Below, piece after piece: positions 43,106 to 51,998 of a stretch of 64,000 nucleotides of DNA (positions within the stretch are counted from its first letter, which is position 1; every line of letters starts with the position of its first letter). Source of the DNA: Microbacterium sp. Se63.02b (GTDB taxonomy: Bacteria; Actinomycetota; Actinomycetes; Actinomycetales; Microbacteriaceae); assembly GCF_014171575.1 (NCBI RefSeq), contig NZ_CP050453.1:2542001-2606000 (forward strand), given 5' to 3'. A model generated the notes under the pieces. It was not told the DNA's origin. It did not search any database and worked only from the letters and a program-made list of their open reading frames with translations. Made by a program: the position numbers and the translations under genes.

Positions 43106-43311
43106 CCGAACAGACCGGTGACGTCCTCGTTTCACCGTTGCGGGACAGCCGCGAAATCGCGGCGTTCCTGCGGGTGTCGGAATCGACGCTGTCGAGGTGG
43201 CGGGCCGAGAAGAAAGGGCCCCCGTTCATCCGGATCGGTGGGGTGACCAGGTACCGCATCGAACAGGTCGAGCACTGGCTCGCCTCCCTCGGCACCGATG
43301 AGCACGCCTGA
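43102..43311 (+). CDS. xis: Excisionase (MerR-type helix-turn-helix)
   Basis: A 69-residue protein with the winged helix of the excisionase/MerR group: DSREIAAFLRVSESTLSRWR, then KKGPPFIRIGGVTRYR and EQVEHWLASL. Its position immediately before the integrase gene, overlapping it by 14 bases, is that of a recombination directionality factor. It would bend attachment-site DNA and direct the integrase to excision. The start overlaps the DUF4913-like stop (ATGA). Confidence 0.85.
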   Translation: MTEQTGDVLVSPLRDSREIAAFLRVSESTLSRWRAEKKGPPFIRIGGVTRYRIEQVEHWLASLGTDEHA

Positions 43312-44521
43312 ACCGACCGCACCTCTGCCGGTGCCGCCGATCGGGGTGAAGGTCACCACCGACCTTGAACACCGCGCCTCGGGGATCCGTGCTCGCGCCC
43401 GCTGGATCGACCCCCACACCCGCAAACGGGTCACCCGCGCGCTCGTCGTCCCCGACGAGGACGCCGCCGAAGAGTTCTTTCAATACCTGCAGGCCTCCGC
43501 CGAACTCGGGATCGACAAACGCATCCTGTTCTCCGACTACGTCGAGATGATCGGCGACCGGTGGCAGCGGGGCCTGGACCCGACGTCCACCGTCGACGGC
43601 TACAAACTCGGACTCCGCCTCCGCGTCCTCCCCGCCCTCGGACATTTGCCACTGTCACAGATCACGGCCGGGATGATCGACCGCACCATCGACCAGTGGG
43701 AAACACTGCACTCCGCGTCGACCATCAAGAACACCATCGCGCCCCTCGTCCGCGTCCTCGACGAAGCCGTCCGCGACGACCTCCTGCCCAGCAACCCCGC
43801 CCGCAACCGGTCTAGACGCTCCCTCGGGAAATCAGCACTCAACCTGAAAGAGAACGAGCTGTCACCGCGCGTCCACGCGCTCAAAGACCTCGCGGAGCTC
43901 ACGGCGCTGGCGGATCGGTGTGGGGAGGTGCATCAAAGCTATTCCGACTTCGTAATGCTCTGCGCTCTCCTCGCCGCCCGCGGCTCCGAGATCTCAGGCC
44001 TTCAAGTCGGCGACATCGACTGGGATCAACGGATCGTCACGGTCCGCCGCCAAACCTACCCAGGCGCAGGCGGGCTCGTCACCAAACAGACCAAGGGACG
44101 AGACATCCGACAAGTCCCCATCCTGCAAGCGCTCACCCCCGTACTTGAGCGCCTCACCGCCGACCGTGAACCCGAGGAACGACTACTGACCGGACCCCGC
44201 GGCGGCGTGCTCACTACCGCCTCCGTACGGGACGCAACGAAATGGGATCAGCTCGTCACCGACCTTGAACTGACGAGCCTCACCCGGCACGGCCTCCGTC
44301 ACACCGGAGCCACCTGGCTCGCCGACGCCGGCATCCCCCTCCACGTCCTCCAAGGCATCCTCGGACACAAGTCCATCGAGACCACCCGCGGCTACCTGCA
44401 CCCCGACACCAGACACCTCACCGACGCCGCTGCCCGCGCGAACGCGTTCCTCGACGGACAGGAAACCCCCACCCGCGAACCTCCTGCCAAGACCCATCGG
44501 ACAGCCGCACCCGGGCGATGA
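43298..44521 (+). CDS. int: Tyrosine-type site-specific integrase
   Basis: A 407-residue tyrosine recombinase. An N-terminal arm-binding part (GIRARARWIDPHTRKRVTR) and core-binding SAM-like domain precede the catalytic domain with Arg in AARGSEISGL (about 227), His-x2-Arg in HGLRHTGATW (about 331), LGHKS and the nucleophile Tyr in ETTRGYLHPD (about 366). It ends 190 bases from the 3' end of tRNA-Pro, the probable attachment site. It would insert and, with the excisionase, excise the ICE. Confidence 0.93.
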   Translation: MSTPEPTAPLPVPPIGVKVTTDLEHRASGIRARARWIDPHTRKRVTRALVVPDEDAAEEFFQYLQASAELGIDKRILFSDYVEMIGDRWQRGLDPTSTVDGYKLGLRLRVLPALGHLPLSQITAGMIDRTIDQWETLHSASTIKNTIAPLVRVLDEAVRDDLLPSNPARNRSRRSLGKSALNLKENELSPRVHALKDLAELTALADRCGEVHQSYSDFVMLCALLAARGSEISGLQVGDIDWDQRIVTVRRQTYPGAGGLVTKQTKGRDIRQVPILQALTPVLERLTADREPEERLLTGPRGGVLTTASVRDATKWDQLVTDLELTSLTRHGLRHTGATWLADAGIPLHVLQGILGHKSIETTRGYLHPDTRHLTDAAARANAFLDGQETPTREPPAKTHRTAAPGR

Positions 44522-44673
44522 AAACGGTCGCGGATCGACACGAAATCGGGCTCCAGGTCCCGGCCAGGTCCCGGCTCGTCACAACAGCCGCAGCTGGGGG
44601 TCTCGAAGGGCATCAGCCTTCACTGGTGTGATGCTTCCATAAACACCTCCGAAGAGGATTACGGAAACGACGA

Positions 44674-44709
44674 AGCCCAGGCGAGAAACATGCTCTCACC
44701 TGGGCTTTT
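44674..44709. terminator. Strong intrinsic terminator between int and tRNA-Pro
   Basis: AGCCCAGGCGAGA (44674-44686) pairs with TCTCACCTGGGCT (44694-44706) with one mismatch, followed by TTTTC on the plus strand. It can end integrase transcription and also lies just beyond the 3' end of the minus-strand tRNA. Confidence 0.85.
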
Positions 44710-44712
44710 CTG

Positions 44713-44786
44713 TCGGGATGACAGGATTTGAACCTGCGACCCCCTGACCCCCAGTCAGGTGCGCTACCAAGCTGCGCCACATCCCG
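44713..44786 (-). tRNA. tRNA-Pro (anticodon GGG)
   Basis: On the minus strand the acceptor arms CGGGATG and CATCCCG pair, the anticodon stem CCTGA/TCAGG carries the loop CTGGGGG with anticodon GGG, and the T arm has GGTTCAAATCC. Position 44713 gives the discriminator A and the 3' CCA is not encoded. The 3' end faces the integrase gene, as expected for a tRNA used as integration site. Confidence 0.95.
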
Positions 44787-44822
44787 TTGTTCACTTTTCA
44801 GGCTGAACCAGCCGCTACCGCA

Positions 44823-44870
<48 letters not shown>

Positions 44871-44973
44871 CCTTCGCTCTCGCGCAGGCAACTCCCCTAT
44901 CTTAGCCGCATGTCGCACCCCTCCGCGAACCGAGCCGTTGCGGGTGTCGGACGCCGCGCGTACCGTCGCGTGC

Positions 44974-45558
44974 ATGGTGACGATCACGACCGCGTTGGCG
45001 ACGTCCGCTCGTTGGGATGACGTGCAGCATGCGCTCACGGGTGGCGGCGACGGCGCGAGCTGTCAGTGCATCTGGCCGGTGCTGAGCAACAAGGACTGGA
45101 ATGCGACGACCACGGCGCAACGCACCGAGATGTTCCGCGAAGAGATCGCCGAGGGCCCGTCGCCCGGAGTCGTCGCCTATGTCGACGGCGAGGCAGCCGG
45201 ATGGATCCGGATCGGCCCGCGCACCCGGCAGGCACGGGTCCCCCGCACGCGGATCATCGCCGCCGCATCGACCGAACCCTTCGACGACGACTCGGTCTGG
45301 GCGGTGACCTGCTTCGTCGTCCGCCGGGAGCACCGCGGAGCCGGGCTGAACCTCGACCTGCTCAAAGCCGCTGTCGAATATGCCAGAGGGTCGGGGGCGC
45401 GGCTCATCGAGGGGTACCCGGTCGACACGGCAGGCGAGAAACGGCGGACGAACGACCTCTTCCACGGGACGCTCGGCACGTTCCTCGCCGCCGGCTTCCT
45501 CGAGAAGACAGAGCTCAAGCCGGGGCGGAAGCTCGTGGCGCTCGACCTCTCCGCGTGA
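44974..45558 (+). CDS. GNAT-family N-acetyltransferase
   Basis: A 194-residue protein with the GNAT core: a cofactor-binding segment VTCFVVRREHRGAGLNLDLL (motif A, R/Q-x2-G-x-G/A like) and the downstream FLAAGFLEKTEL. The longer open frame runs back through the tRNA and is rejected. A TACCGT -10 box at 44961-44966 and the ATG at 44974 suggest a leaderless or very short leader message. Substrate unknown. This is the first chromosomal gene right of the ICE. Confidence 0.82.
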   Translation: MVTITTALATSARWDDVQHALTGGGDGASCQCIWPVLSNKDWNATTTAQRTEMFREEIAEGPSPGVVAYVDGEAAGWIRIGPRTRQARVPRTRIIAAASTEPFDDDSVWAVTCFVVRREHRGAGLNLDLLKAAVEYARGSGARLIEGYPVDTAGEKRRTNDLFHGTLGTFLAAGFLEKTELKPGRKLVALDLSA

Positions 45559-45592
45559 GCGGGTCGAGCACCCCACCCACTAGCGTGAGACC

Positions 45593-46048
45593 ATGAGCGA
45601 CACCCCTGCGACCATCGACGATCCCGAACTCGGAACCTTCTCCCGCGCCACCACCGAGCTCACCGACGGCACGGTGCTCACGCACGACTGGTTCGTCGGC
45701 ACCTTCTCGGTCGAGGGGTCCGAACTGGAGCTCATGCTCGAGGGCGCGAATGCCGACGAGGTGGCGCCGCTGCTGCCCCGTCTGCGCGATGTCGTCTCTC
45801 GACTCGACATCCTCCGCCGGATCGCGACGGATGCCGTGGTCGCGAACTTCACGACGGGTGAGCCCGCGCCCCATGACCTCGACGACGGCGCGTCCGACCT
45901 CGCTGTCGAGACGATCGAGATCGCTCCGGACGGCACCGCGATCCTGCACCTGAACGACGAGTGCGGCGAGCACTTCCCTGAGGGATATTGGCCGGCGGCG
46001 CACCTGAACCTCGATGACACCGTCGACCAGGTCACCGTCGAGTCCTGA
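45593..46048 (+). CDS. Conserved hypothetical protein (DUF2004-like)
   Basis: A 151-residue acidic protein ending in EHFPEGYWPAAHLNLDDTV, a pattern I associate loosely with DUF2004-type proteins. No signal peptide, membrane segment or catalytic motif. It stands alone between the acetyltransferase and the lysoplasmalogenase, all on the same strand with small gaps. Confidence 0.55.
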   Translation: MSDTPATIDDPELGTFSRATTELTDGTVLTHDWFVGTFSVEGSELELMLEGANADEVAPLLPRLRDVVSRLDILRRIATDAVVANFTTGEPAPHDLDDGASDLAVETIEIAPDGTAILHLNDECGEHFPEGYWPAAHLNLDDTVDQVTVES

Positions 46049-46146
46049 GCCCCTGACGACCGAGCCCGCATCCAGACCCGCCTCTCCCCCGACGCATGCC
46101 GAACCCGCCGACAGCCACCGCGAGCGACCGACCATACGATGAGGGG

Positions 46147-46818
46147 ATGCCGCGCCGCACCACTCCCTCGCTGATCGCGTGGGCCTTCCTCCCGTATGTC
46201 GCGGCCTCCGTGCTGCACGTCGTCCTCCTCGCGGAGGGAAGCCCTCTCGCGGGTCCGACGAAGAAGTTGCTGCTGATGCCTCTCCTGGCTCTTCCGATCG
46301 TGCTGTCGGCCCGACGCCTGGGCTCCCGCGCCGCGCTGGTGCTGCTCCTCGCGGCGGTGCTCTTCTCCTGGCTCGGCGACGGCGCTGGCGCCTTCTTCCC
46401 CTCCGCTCCCGAGCTTCCCCTGATGCTGTTGTTCTTCGGCGTCGCCCATGTGGCCTACATCCTGCTGTTCGCCCGCCATCTCGCACGACGACGGATGCCG
46501 TGGTGGGCTCTGGTCTACGCGGTCTGGTGGGTCGCGATGATCGCCATCCTCGGCCCGCACACGGGCGGCCTGCTCATCGCCGTTGCTCTGTACGGTGTGG
46601 TCCTGGGGGGAACGGCAGCGTTCTCCGCACGGTGCACACCGCTGATCGCCGTCGGCGGGGCGTTCTTCCTCGCCAGCGACACGTTGCTCGCCTTCCGACT
46701 ATTCCTGCCAGGCGGACTCCCGGCATGGAGCAGCCCCGCCGTCATGCTCACCTACACCCTCGGTCAGGGGCTCATCGTCGCGGGAGCCCTGATCGCCCTG
46801 CGCAGGAAGGCCGCCTGA
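46147..46818 (+). CDS. Lysoplasmalogenase-like membrane protein (YhhN family)
   Basis: A 223-residue protein with about eight membrane segments (for example FLPYVAASVLHVVLLAEGSP, LLMPLLALPIVLSARRLG, LVLLLAAVLFSWLGDGAGAF). YhhN/TMEM86 proteins hydrolyse lysoplasmalogens, and the conserved LFSWLGD and FFLASDTLLAF Asp residues are present. The ATG with GAGGGG upstream is chosen over an earlier ATG. It overlaps the S4-domain gene by one base. Confidence 0.83.
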   Translation: MPRRTTPSLIAWAFLPYVAASVLHVVLLAEGSPLAGPTKKLLLMPLLALPIVLSARRLGSRAALVLLLAAVLFSWLGDGAGAFFPSAPELPLMLLFFGVAHVAYILLFARHLARRRMPWWALVYAVWWVAMIAILGPHTGGLLIAVALYGVVLGGTAAFSARCTPLIAVGGAFFLASDTLLAFRLFLPGGLPAWSSPAVMLTYTLGQGLIVAGALIALRRKAA

Positions 46819-47186
46819 TGGATGCCGCCCGCGTCGACAGCTGGCTCTGGGCCATCCGCATCTACAAGACGCGATCCGCCGCGACCACCGCATGCCGTGC
46901 GGGGCATGTTCGGGTGAACGGCGACAGAGTGAAGGCCGCGCAGCAGGTCCGCATCGGCGACGAGCTGCGCGTCCGCATCGCCGGCTTCGACCGGATCCTC
47001 ATCGTTCGTCAGCTCCTGGTCAAGCGCGTCGGCGCGCCACTCGCCGCTCTCGCCTATGACGACCGCACACCCGAGCGAGAGCCGCAGGCCGCACTCGGGC
47101 TCCGCGACCGCGGCGCCGGTCGCCCCACCAAACGAGAACGGCGCGACATCGACAAGCTACGCGGCCGCGACGATCCTTCGTACTAA
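46818..47186 (+). CDS. S4-domain RNA-binding protein (Hsp15/RqcP-like)
   Basis: A 122-residue protein whose first 60 residues are an S4 domain (VDSWLWAIRIYKTRSAATTA, GHVRVNGDRVKAAQQVRIGD). The basic tail ends KRERRDIDKLRG. Hsp15-type proteins bind 50S subunits carrying stalled nascent chains. The ATG overlaps the preceding stop codon. Confidence 0.85.
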   Translation: MDAARVDSWLWAIRIYKTRSAATTACRAGHVRVNGDRVKAAQQVRIGDELRVRIAGFDRILIVRQLLVKRVGAPLAALAYDDRTPEREPQAALGLRDRGAGRPTKRERRDIDKLRGRDDPSY

Positions 47187-47247
47187 TATACCTATATGAT
47201 TGGCCATTTTCAGAGGTAGGTTCGTAATTACGTTCTATCCTCGAGAT

Positions 47248-48669
47248 ATGGCCACGCGCACCGATCTCGACCTCGAATCCGAGGAGCGGCGACGCGTGCT
47301 GGGCGAATGGGCCGAGACGAGGCGGCAGATCGCCGTGCTCGAGGCTGAAGCGGCGGAGCTCCTGATCCGTCAGATCGCGATCCACGATGCCGACGTCGCG
47401 GCGAGTCCCTCGCACCGCGACGCGATCTACCGCTCGATGGTCGCCGAGTACTCCGCAGCGGGGCGCCTCTCGACAGGGTCGATGGACTTCGCCTTCGCCG
47501 ACGCACGCGCTCTCGACGCCTATCTCCCCGCCGTCAGGGCTGCGTATGCGCAGGGCGCGATCAGCGTGGCGCATGTCCGAGAGATCGCCAGAGCGAGTGC
47601 GATCGTCAGCGAGGCCGTCAGGAACAAGGCCGTAGACGCGGCGGCGCTCACGTTGTTCGAGACCGCTGTTCTCGTGGTCGCCGAACAGGAGAACCCTGCG
47701 CGCACACGGGCGCACGCGCGACAGGTCGCCGCAGCCCTGGTGGGCGACACCCTGGTGCAGCGGCACCGTCGTGCCGCCGGGGAGCGCAGCGTGACGGTGA
47801 AGTCCCTCGACGACGGACTCGCCCTGCTCACCGCGGTGCTTCCCGAATGGATCGCGACCGCGATCGCCGACCGGCTGAGCAGGATGACGCGCGAGGTCAT
47901 CCGCGCCAGAGCCGACCGCGAGATCGTGCCCCTGCCCTGGTGGGCGGACCATGACCACGACACCCTCGACCTCGCAGATTTCGCGCTCGACGATCCGTCG
48001 TTCGACCCGTACTCCGAAGCGGTGATCGCGAGCGTGGACGGCGACACGTTCACGACCGACCCGCACGTGGAGAACTATCCTGCCGATCAGCGCACATGGG
48101 CACAGGTGCAGGCAGACCTCTTCAGCGATCTCCTGCTCACGGCAGACCCGAGCGCGGTGCACGGCACTGACCTCGAGCATGTGCAGGCCCGCGTTCAGGT
48201 CACCGTCGCCGCGACCACGCTCGCCGGCGTCGACGATCGACCCGCCCAGCTCGACGGACACGGCCCCCTGCACCCCGACGTCGCCCGCGACCTTGCAGGA
48301 CGCAACACCGGCTGGACGCGGCTCTTCCTCGATCCGAACGGCATGCTGATCGAGACCGACACCTACACCCCCACCGAGGGGATGCGTCGGTTCCTCCGTG
48401 CTCGTGATCAGCACTGTCGCTTCCCCGGGTGTCGGATGCCGGTGCACCGCTGCGACGTCGACCACACCCACGACCATGCCAAAGGCGGACGAACCCGCGT
48501 CGACAACCTCGGCCACCTGTGCCGCGCCCACCACACACTCAAGCACCCCGACGTCCCGGATCCGTACCGGTGGACGGCTCAACAGGAGCGAGACGGCAGC
48601 ATCACGTGGCACAGTCCGCTCGGCCGCGCCTACACCGACCCGCCACCGCGCCGCGTGATGTTCGTCTGA
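47248..48669 (+). CDS. DUF222 HNH endonuclease-like protein
   Basis: A 473-residue protein of the DUF222-HNH family that is abundant in actinobacteria. The C-terminal HNH domain is clear: CRFPGCRMPVHRCDVDHTHD (part) with zinc Cys residues, then HDHAKGGRTRVDNLGHLCRA and HH. The long N-terminal helical region is DUF222. Many genomes carry dozens of such genes, possibly linked to mobile introns. The ATG at 47248 is preferred to one 16 codons upstream. Function is nuclease by homology only. Confidence 0.87.
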   Translation: MATRTDLDLESEERRRVLGEWAETRRQIAVLEAEAAELLIRQIAIHDADVAASPSHRDAIYRSMVAEYSAAGRLSTGSMDFAFADARALDAYLPAVRAAYAQGAISVAHVREIARASAIVSEAVRNKAVDAAALTLFETAVLVVAEQENPARTRAHARQVAAALVGDTLVQRHRRAAGERSVTVKSLDDGLALLTAVLPEWIATAIADRLSRMTREVIRARADREIVPLPWWADHDHDTLDLADFALDDPSFDPYSEAVIASVDGDTFTTDPHVENYPADQRTWAQVQADLFSDLLLTADPSAVHGTDLEHVQARVQVTVAATTLAGVDDRPAQLDGHGPLHPDVARDLAGRNTGWTRLFLDPNGMLIETDTYTPTEGMRRFLRARDQHCRFPGCRMPVHRCDVDHTHDHAKGGRTRVDNLGHLCRAHHTLKHPDVPDPYRWTAQQERDGSITWHSPLGRAYTDPPPRRVMFV

Positions 48670-48694
48670 CCGACGCCACCGACGCGTGAGCCGT

Positions 48695-48796
48695 GATGAC
48701 TCAGCCGCGATGATGACTCGGCCGTGGAGATGACTCGGCCGTGGAGATGACTCAGCCGTGGAGATGACTCAGCCGTGATGATGACTCAGCCGTGAT
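48695..48796. repeat. Six tandem 17-base units
   Basis: The unit GATGACTC(A/G)GCCGTGGA begins at 48695, 48712, 48729, 48746, 48763 and 48780 with few changes. It fills the gap between convergent genes and ends at the stop codon of the NUDIX gene. Confidence 0.8.
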
Positions 48797-48799
48797 GCC

Positions 48800-49708
48800 T
48801 CAGTGGTGCTGCTCGAGCAGGTCCCGCAGCCACCCGGCGGAGCGCACCTGTGCCGCGCCCGCGTCCGCGAGTCGCGCCTGAAGCTCACGATCGCTCGTGA
48901 CGGCCACCACCGTTCGTCCGACCTGACTCTGGCGCGAGACCTCGGCGACGATGGCATCGTCCCCTCCGGCGTCGGCTCGGATGATCGACACGGGACTCGA
49001 CTCAGCATCGATGCGGCGTGCCTGCCCCTCGACCACCATCGACACCTCGGGGAACCAGACGTCGCCCGCGAGGTCGAGCGCGTCCGCGGGAACCGCGAGC
49101 CCCGCCAGCCGCTCCCGCAGGCGAGAGGCCGCACCCGCACGGTCCTTCCACCAGCCGTCCGGCACCGAGCCGACGACATTCGCGGCATCGACCACGATGA
49201 GCGGTCGCACCTCGAGCTGCGTGCGCAGTGCCGGCCAAGCCGCACCGAATCCGGGGTGCAGCGGCCGGGCGTCGACCTCATCCACAGGCACCCACTCCAG
49301 CGCGACGCTCTCCGGGTCGCTGATCACCGGGTCGAAGCCCCTCTGCACGTCCGCGATGACGGTCGTGTACGACCAGATGCCGAGGTCGAGCACGCTCGTG
49401 AACCGCGCGCGCACCGCGCCGTCCGGCACGCCTGCCTCCTCCTGCGCCTCGCGGATGGCTCCGGCGATCGCACTCGCCCTCATGCAGAGCACCGCCGGGC
49501 AGACCCCACGTGCCGCCGAAGTGGCTCCACGACACCCGGTGCTGCAGCAGGATGCCGCGTGCGGGGTCGACGGCGAGAAGTCCGGCGGCGCCGAAGCGTC
49601 CCCAGTACTTCTCCCCGACGCGGCGACGACCCAGGCATCGCCCGGATTCCGCGGCCCGTCAGGGCGACGCGGCTCACCGGGGGCAGGAGGTACGACAGTC
49701 ACCCCCAC
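48800..49708 (-). CDS. NUDIX hydrolase fused to a NYN/PIN-like domain, with two compensating frameshifts
   Basis: The C-terminal half (from LIVVDAANVVGSVPDGWW, residue about 170) is a NYN/PIN-like domain with acidic residues in VVDAANVVG and DGGGDDAIV-type positions. The N-terminal half is a NUDIX domain, but in this sequence a one-base deletion in a C run near 49613-49616 and a two-base deletion near 49472-49480 put about 45 codons out of frame. Restoring them gives GGALHEGESAIAGAI, REAQEEAGV, the complete NUDIX box. The frame stays open, so a full-length but scrambled protein would be made. GTG start. Downstream of der. Confidence 0.75.
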   Translation of the reverse strand: MGVTVVPPAPGEPRRPDGPRNPGDAWVVAASGRSTGDASAPPDFSPSTPHAASCCSTGCRGATSAARGVCPAVLCMRASAIAGAIREAQEEAGVPDGAVRARFTSVLDLGIWSYTTVIADVQRGFDPVISDPESVALEWVPVDEVDARPLHPGFGAAWPALRTQLEVRPLIVVDAANVVGSVPDGWWKDRAGAASRLRERLAGLAVPADALDLAGDVWFPEVSMVVEGQARRIDAESSPVSIIRADAGGDDAIVAEVSRQSQVGRTVVAVTSDRELQARLADAGAAQVRSAGWLRDLLEQHH

Positions 49709-49763
49709 AGCCTTTCACAGCATCGGGGTCACGGCACCTCGGCGCGACATGTGCGGGAACAGG

Positions 49764-51283
49764 TCAGCGCTGGCGCTTCTCACGAACCCGCATGTTGATG
49801 ACGATCGGCGTCCCCTCGAACGAGTACAGCTCGCGCAGGCGGCGCTGGATGAACCGGCGGTACCCGGGGTCGAGGAACCCGGTCGTGAACAGCACGAACG
49901 TCGGCGGGCGGGTCGACGCCTGGGTGCCGAACAGGATGCGCGGCTGCTTGCCACCGCGCAGCGGGTGCGGGTGCTCGGCGACGAGCTCGGCGAGGAACGC
50001 GTTGAACTTGCCCGTGGGAATGCGACGGTCCCAGTTCTCCAACGCGGTCTCCAGCGCCGGGACGAGCTTGTCGAGGTGACGGCCGGTCTTCGCCGAGATG
50101 TTCACGCGCGGCGCCCAGGCGACGTGCGCGAGGTCCTGCTCGATCTCGCGCTCGAGGTAGCGGCGACGGTCGGCGTTCTCGAGGTCGTCGTCGTTCAGAC
50201 GGTCCCACTTGTTGAACGCGAGCACGAGCGCGCGGCCCGACTCCAGCACGAGGTCGATGATGCGCACGTCCTGCTCGCTGATCGTCTCCGACACGTCGAG
50301 CACGACCACGGCGACCTCTGCCTTCTCCAGCGCTGCGGAGGTACGCAGCGATGCATAGAAGTCCGCGCCCTGCGCCATGTGAACGCGCCGACGGATGCCG
50401 GCCGTGTCGACCAGACGCCACATCTTGCCGCCGAGCTCCACGACCTCGTCGACCGGGTCACGAGTGGTGCCGGCCAGATCGTTGACGACCACCCGCTCCT
50501 CGCCGGCTGCCTTGTTCAGCAGCGACGACTTGCCCACGTTCGGACGACCGAGGATCGCGACGCGCCGCGGTCCTCCGATCTCCTGCTTCGCGACGGCCGA
50601 GACCTCGGGGAGCTTCTTCAGCACCTCATCGAGCAGATCGGCGACACCGCGGCCGTGGATCGCCGACACAGGGTGCGGCTCGCCGAGTCCGAGGTTCCAC
50701 AGAGCGGCTGCTTCGGGCTCCTGCCGGGCGTCGTCGATCTTGTTGGCGACGAGGAACACGGGCTTGCCGCTCTTGCGCAGCAGCTTGACGACGTGCTCGT
50801 CGGTCGATGTCGCACCGACCATCGCGTCCACCACGAAGAGCACCATGTCGGCGAGGTCGATCGCGACCTCCGCCTGGGCAGCGACCGAACGGTCGATGCC
50901 GCGCGCGTCGGGCTCCCATCCGCCGGTGTCGACGAGCGAGAAGCGCCGGTCGGCCCACTCCGCCTTGTACGTCACGCGGTCGCGGGTGACGCCGGGGTGT
51001 CTTCCACGACGGCCTCGCGGCGGCCGAGGATGCGGTTCACGAGCGCGGACTTGCCCACGTTCGGTCGTCCGACGATCGCCACCACGGGCAGAGCAGGGCT
51101 GTACTGGATGCCGTCCTCGCCGAGGGTGATCCCGGCGAGGAGCGCCGCATCCTCATCGTCGAGCTCGTAGTCGGCGAGGCCGGCGCGCAGGGTCTCCGCG
51201 CGCTGCTCGGCGAGCTGCTCGTCGATGTTCTCCATCTTCTCGGCGAGCTGGTCGGGGCCGCCTTCGTATTCGTCGTCAGCCAC
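49764..51283 (-). CDS. der: Ribosome-assembly GTPase Der (EngA), frameshifted in this sequence
   Basis: Der has two tandem GTPase domains and a KH-like C-terminus and is needed to assemble the 50S subunit. Both P loops are visible: [13 protein letters not shown] in the upstream frame and [13 protein letters not shown] downstream, with DTGGWE, NKIDD and NKWD motifs. The upstream part stops after EAVVEDTP because one base is missing in the CCGGGG run near 50991-50998; adding it restores the usual DTPGVTRDR switch I and about 506 residues in all. Essential in most bacteria, so a sequencing error is likely. GTG start overlapping cmk. Confidence 0.9.
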
Positions 51284-51998
51284 GGTGTGCTCCTTGGAGT
51301 CGTTCGATCACCGTGAGCACGGCGTCGATGGTCTGGGGGAAATCGAGTTCCGTCGAGTCGACGACCTCCACGCCTTCCGCGGCGTTGAGGAAATCGACGA
51401 CGGCGCTGTCGGAGGCATCGCGCTTGTGAAGCGCTGCGGCGACGGCATCCGCGTTCTCACCGGCGAGTTCGCCGGCACGGCGGGCAGCCCGCACCTCGGG
51501 CGCCGCGGTGAGCAGGATCCGTACGGGGGCATCAGGGGCGACGACGGTCGTGATGTCGCGGCCCTCGACGACCACAGCGGGATAGGTCGCCTCGGCCACG
51601 AGCGTGCGGAACAGCTCGTTCACCTGCGCCCGCACTTCGGGCACGCGTGCCACGCCGCTCACCGCGCCGGACACCCGCGGGTCGCGGATGTCCTCCGTGA
51701 TGTCGGTGTCGCCCACCCGTACGGTGCGGTCGTCGGGATCGAGGCCGAGACGCACCGGGAAGTCGGATGCCGCGGCGAGAACCGCATCGGCGTCAGCGGT
51801 GTCGGCACCGCGGTCGAGGACGTGCCAGGCCAGGGCACGGTAGGCGGAGCCGGTGTCGAGGTATCCGAAGCCGAGCGTGCGGGCGACGGCCTTGGACACA
51901 CTGGACTTTCCGGACCCGGCAGGGCCGTCGATGGCGATGAACTTCGCCGCATCGGTCCCGTGACTCGGTGCGCTGGACGAGGTGGAGGTATCAGTCAT
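51276..51998 (-). CDS. cmk: Cytidylate kinase
   Basis: A 240-residue P-loop kinase that phosphorylates CMP and dCMP. The P loop is [14 protein letters not shown] (about residue 23), followed by [15 protein letters not shown] and [11 protein letters not shown], all characteristic of Cmk. The start overlaps the end of tyrA by 8 bases, and der follows with overlap, forming a tight operon. Confidence 0.94.
   Translation of the reverse strand: MTDTSTSSSAPSHGTDAAKFIAIDGPAGSGKSSVSKAVARTLGFGYLDTGSAYRALAWHVLDRGADTADADAVLAAASDFPVRLGLDPDDRTVRVGDTDITEDIRDPRVSGAVSGVARVPEVRAQVNELFRTLVAEATYPAVVVEGRDITTVVAPDAPVRILLTAAPEVRAARRAGELAGENADAVAAALHKRDASDSAVVDFLNAAEGVEVVDSTELDFPQTIDAVLTVIERLQGAHRG

Larger units (their letters stand above)
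12446..44712. mobile_element. Core of an integrative and conjugative element (left limit unknown)
   Basis: The block contains every module of a self-transmissible element: MobF relaxase, VirB4 and VirD4 ATPases, VirB6-, VirB2- and VirB1-like proteins, a ParB-like protein, primase-polymerase, SSB, excisionase and a tyrosine integrase next to a tRNA gene. The right limit is taken as the 3' end of tRNA-Pro. No second copy of the tRNA 3' end was found, so the true left boundary may be before position 1. Conjugation itself is inferred from gene content. Confidence 0.75.

Noticed and set aside
48695..48796. CRISPR array
   Set aside because: The 17-base units are directly adjacent with no unique spacers, and no cas gene is present.
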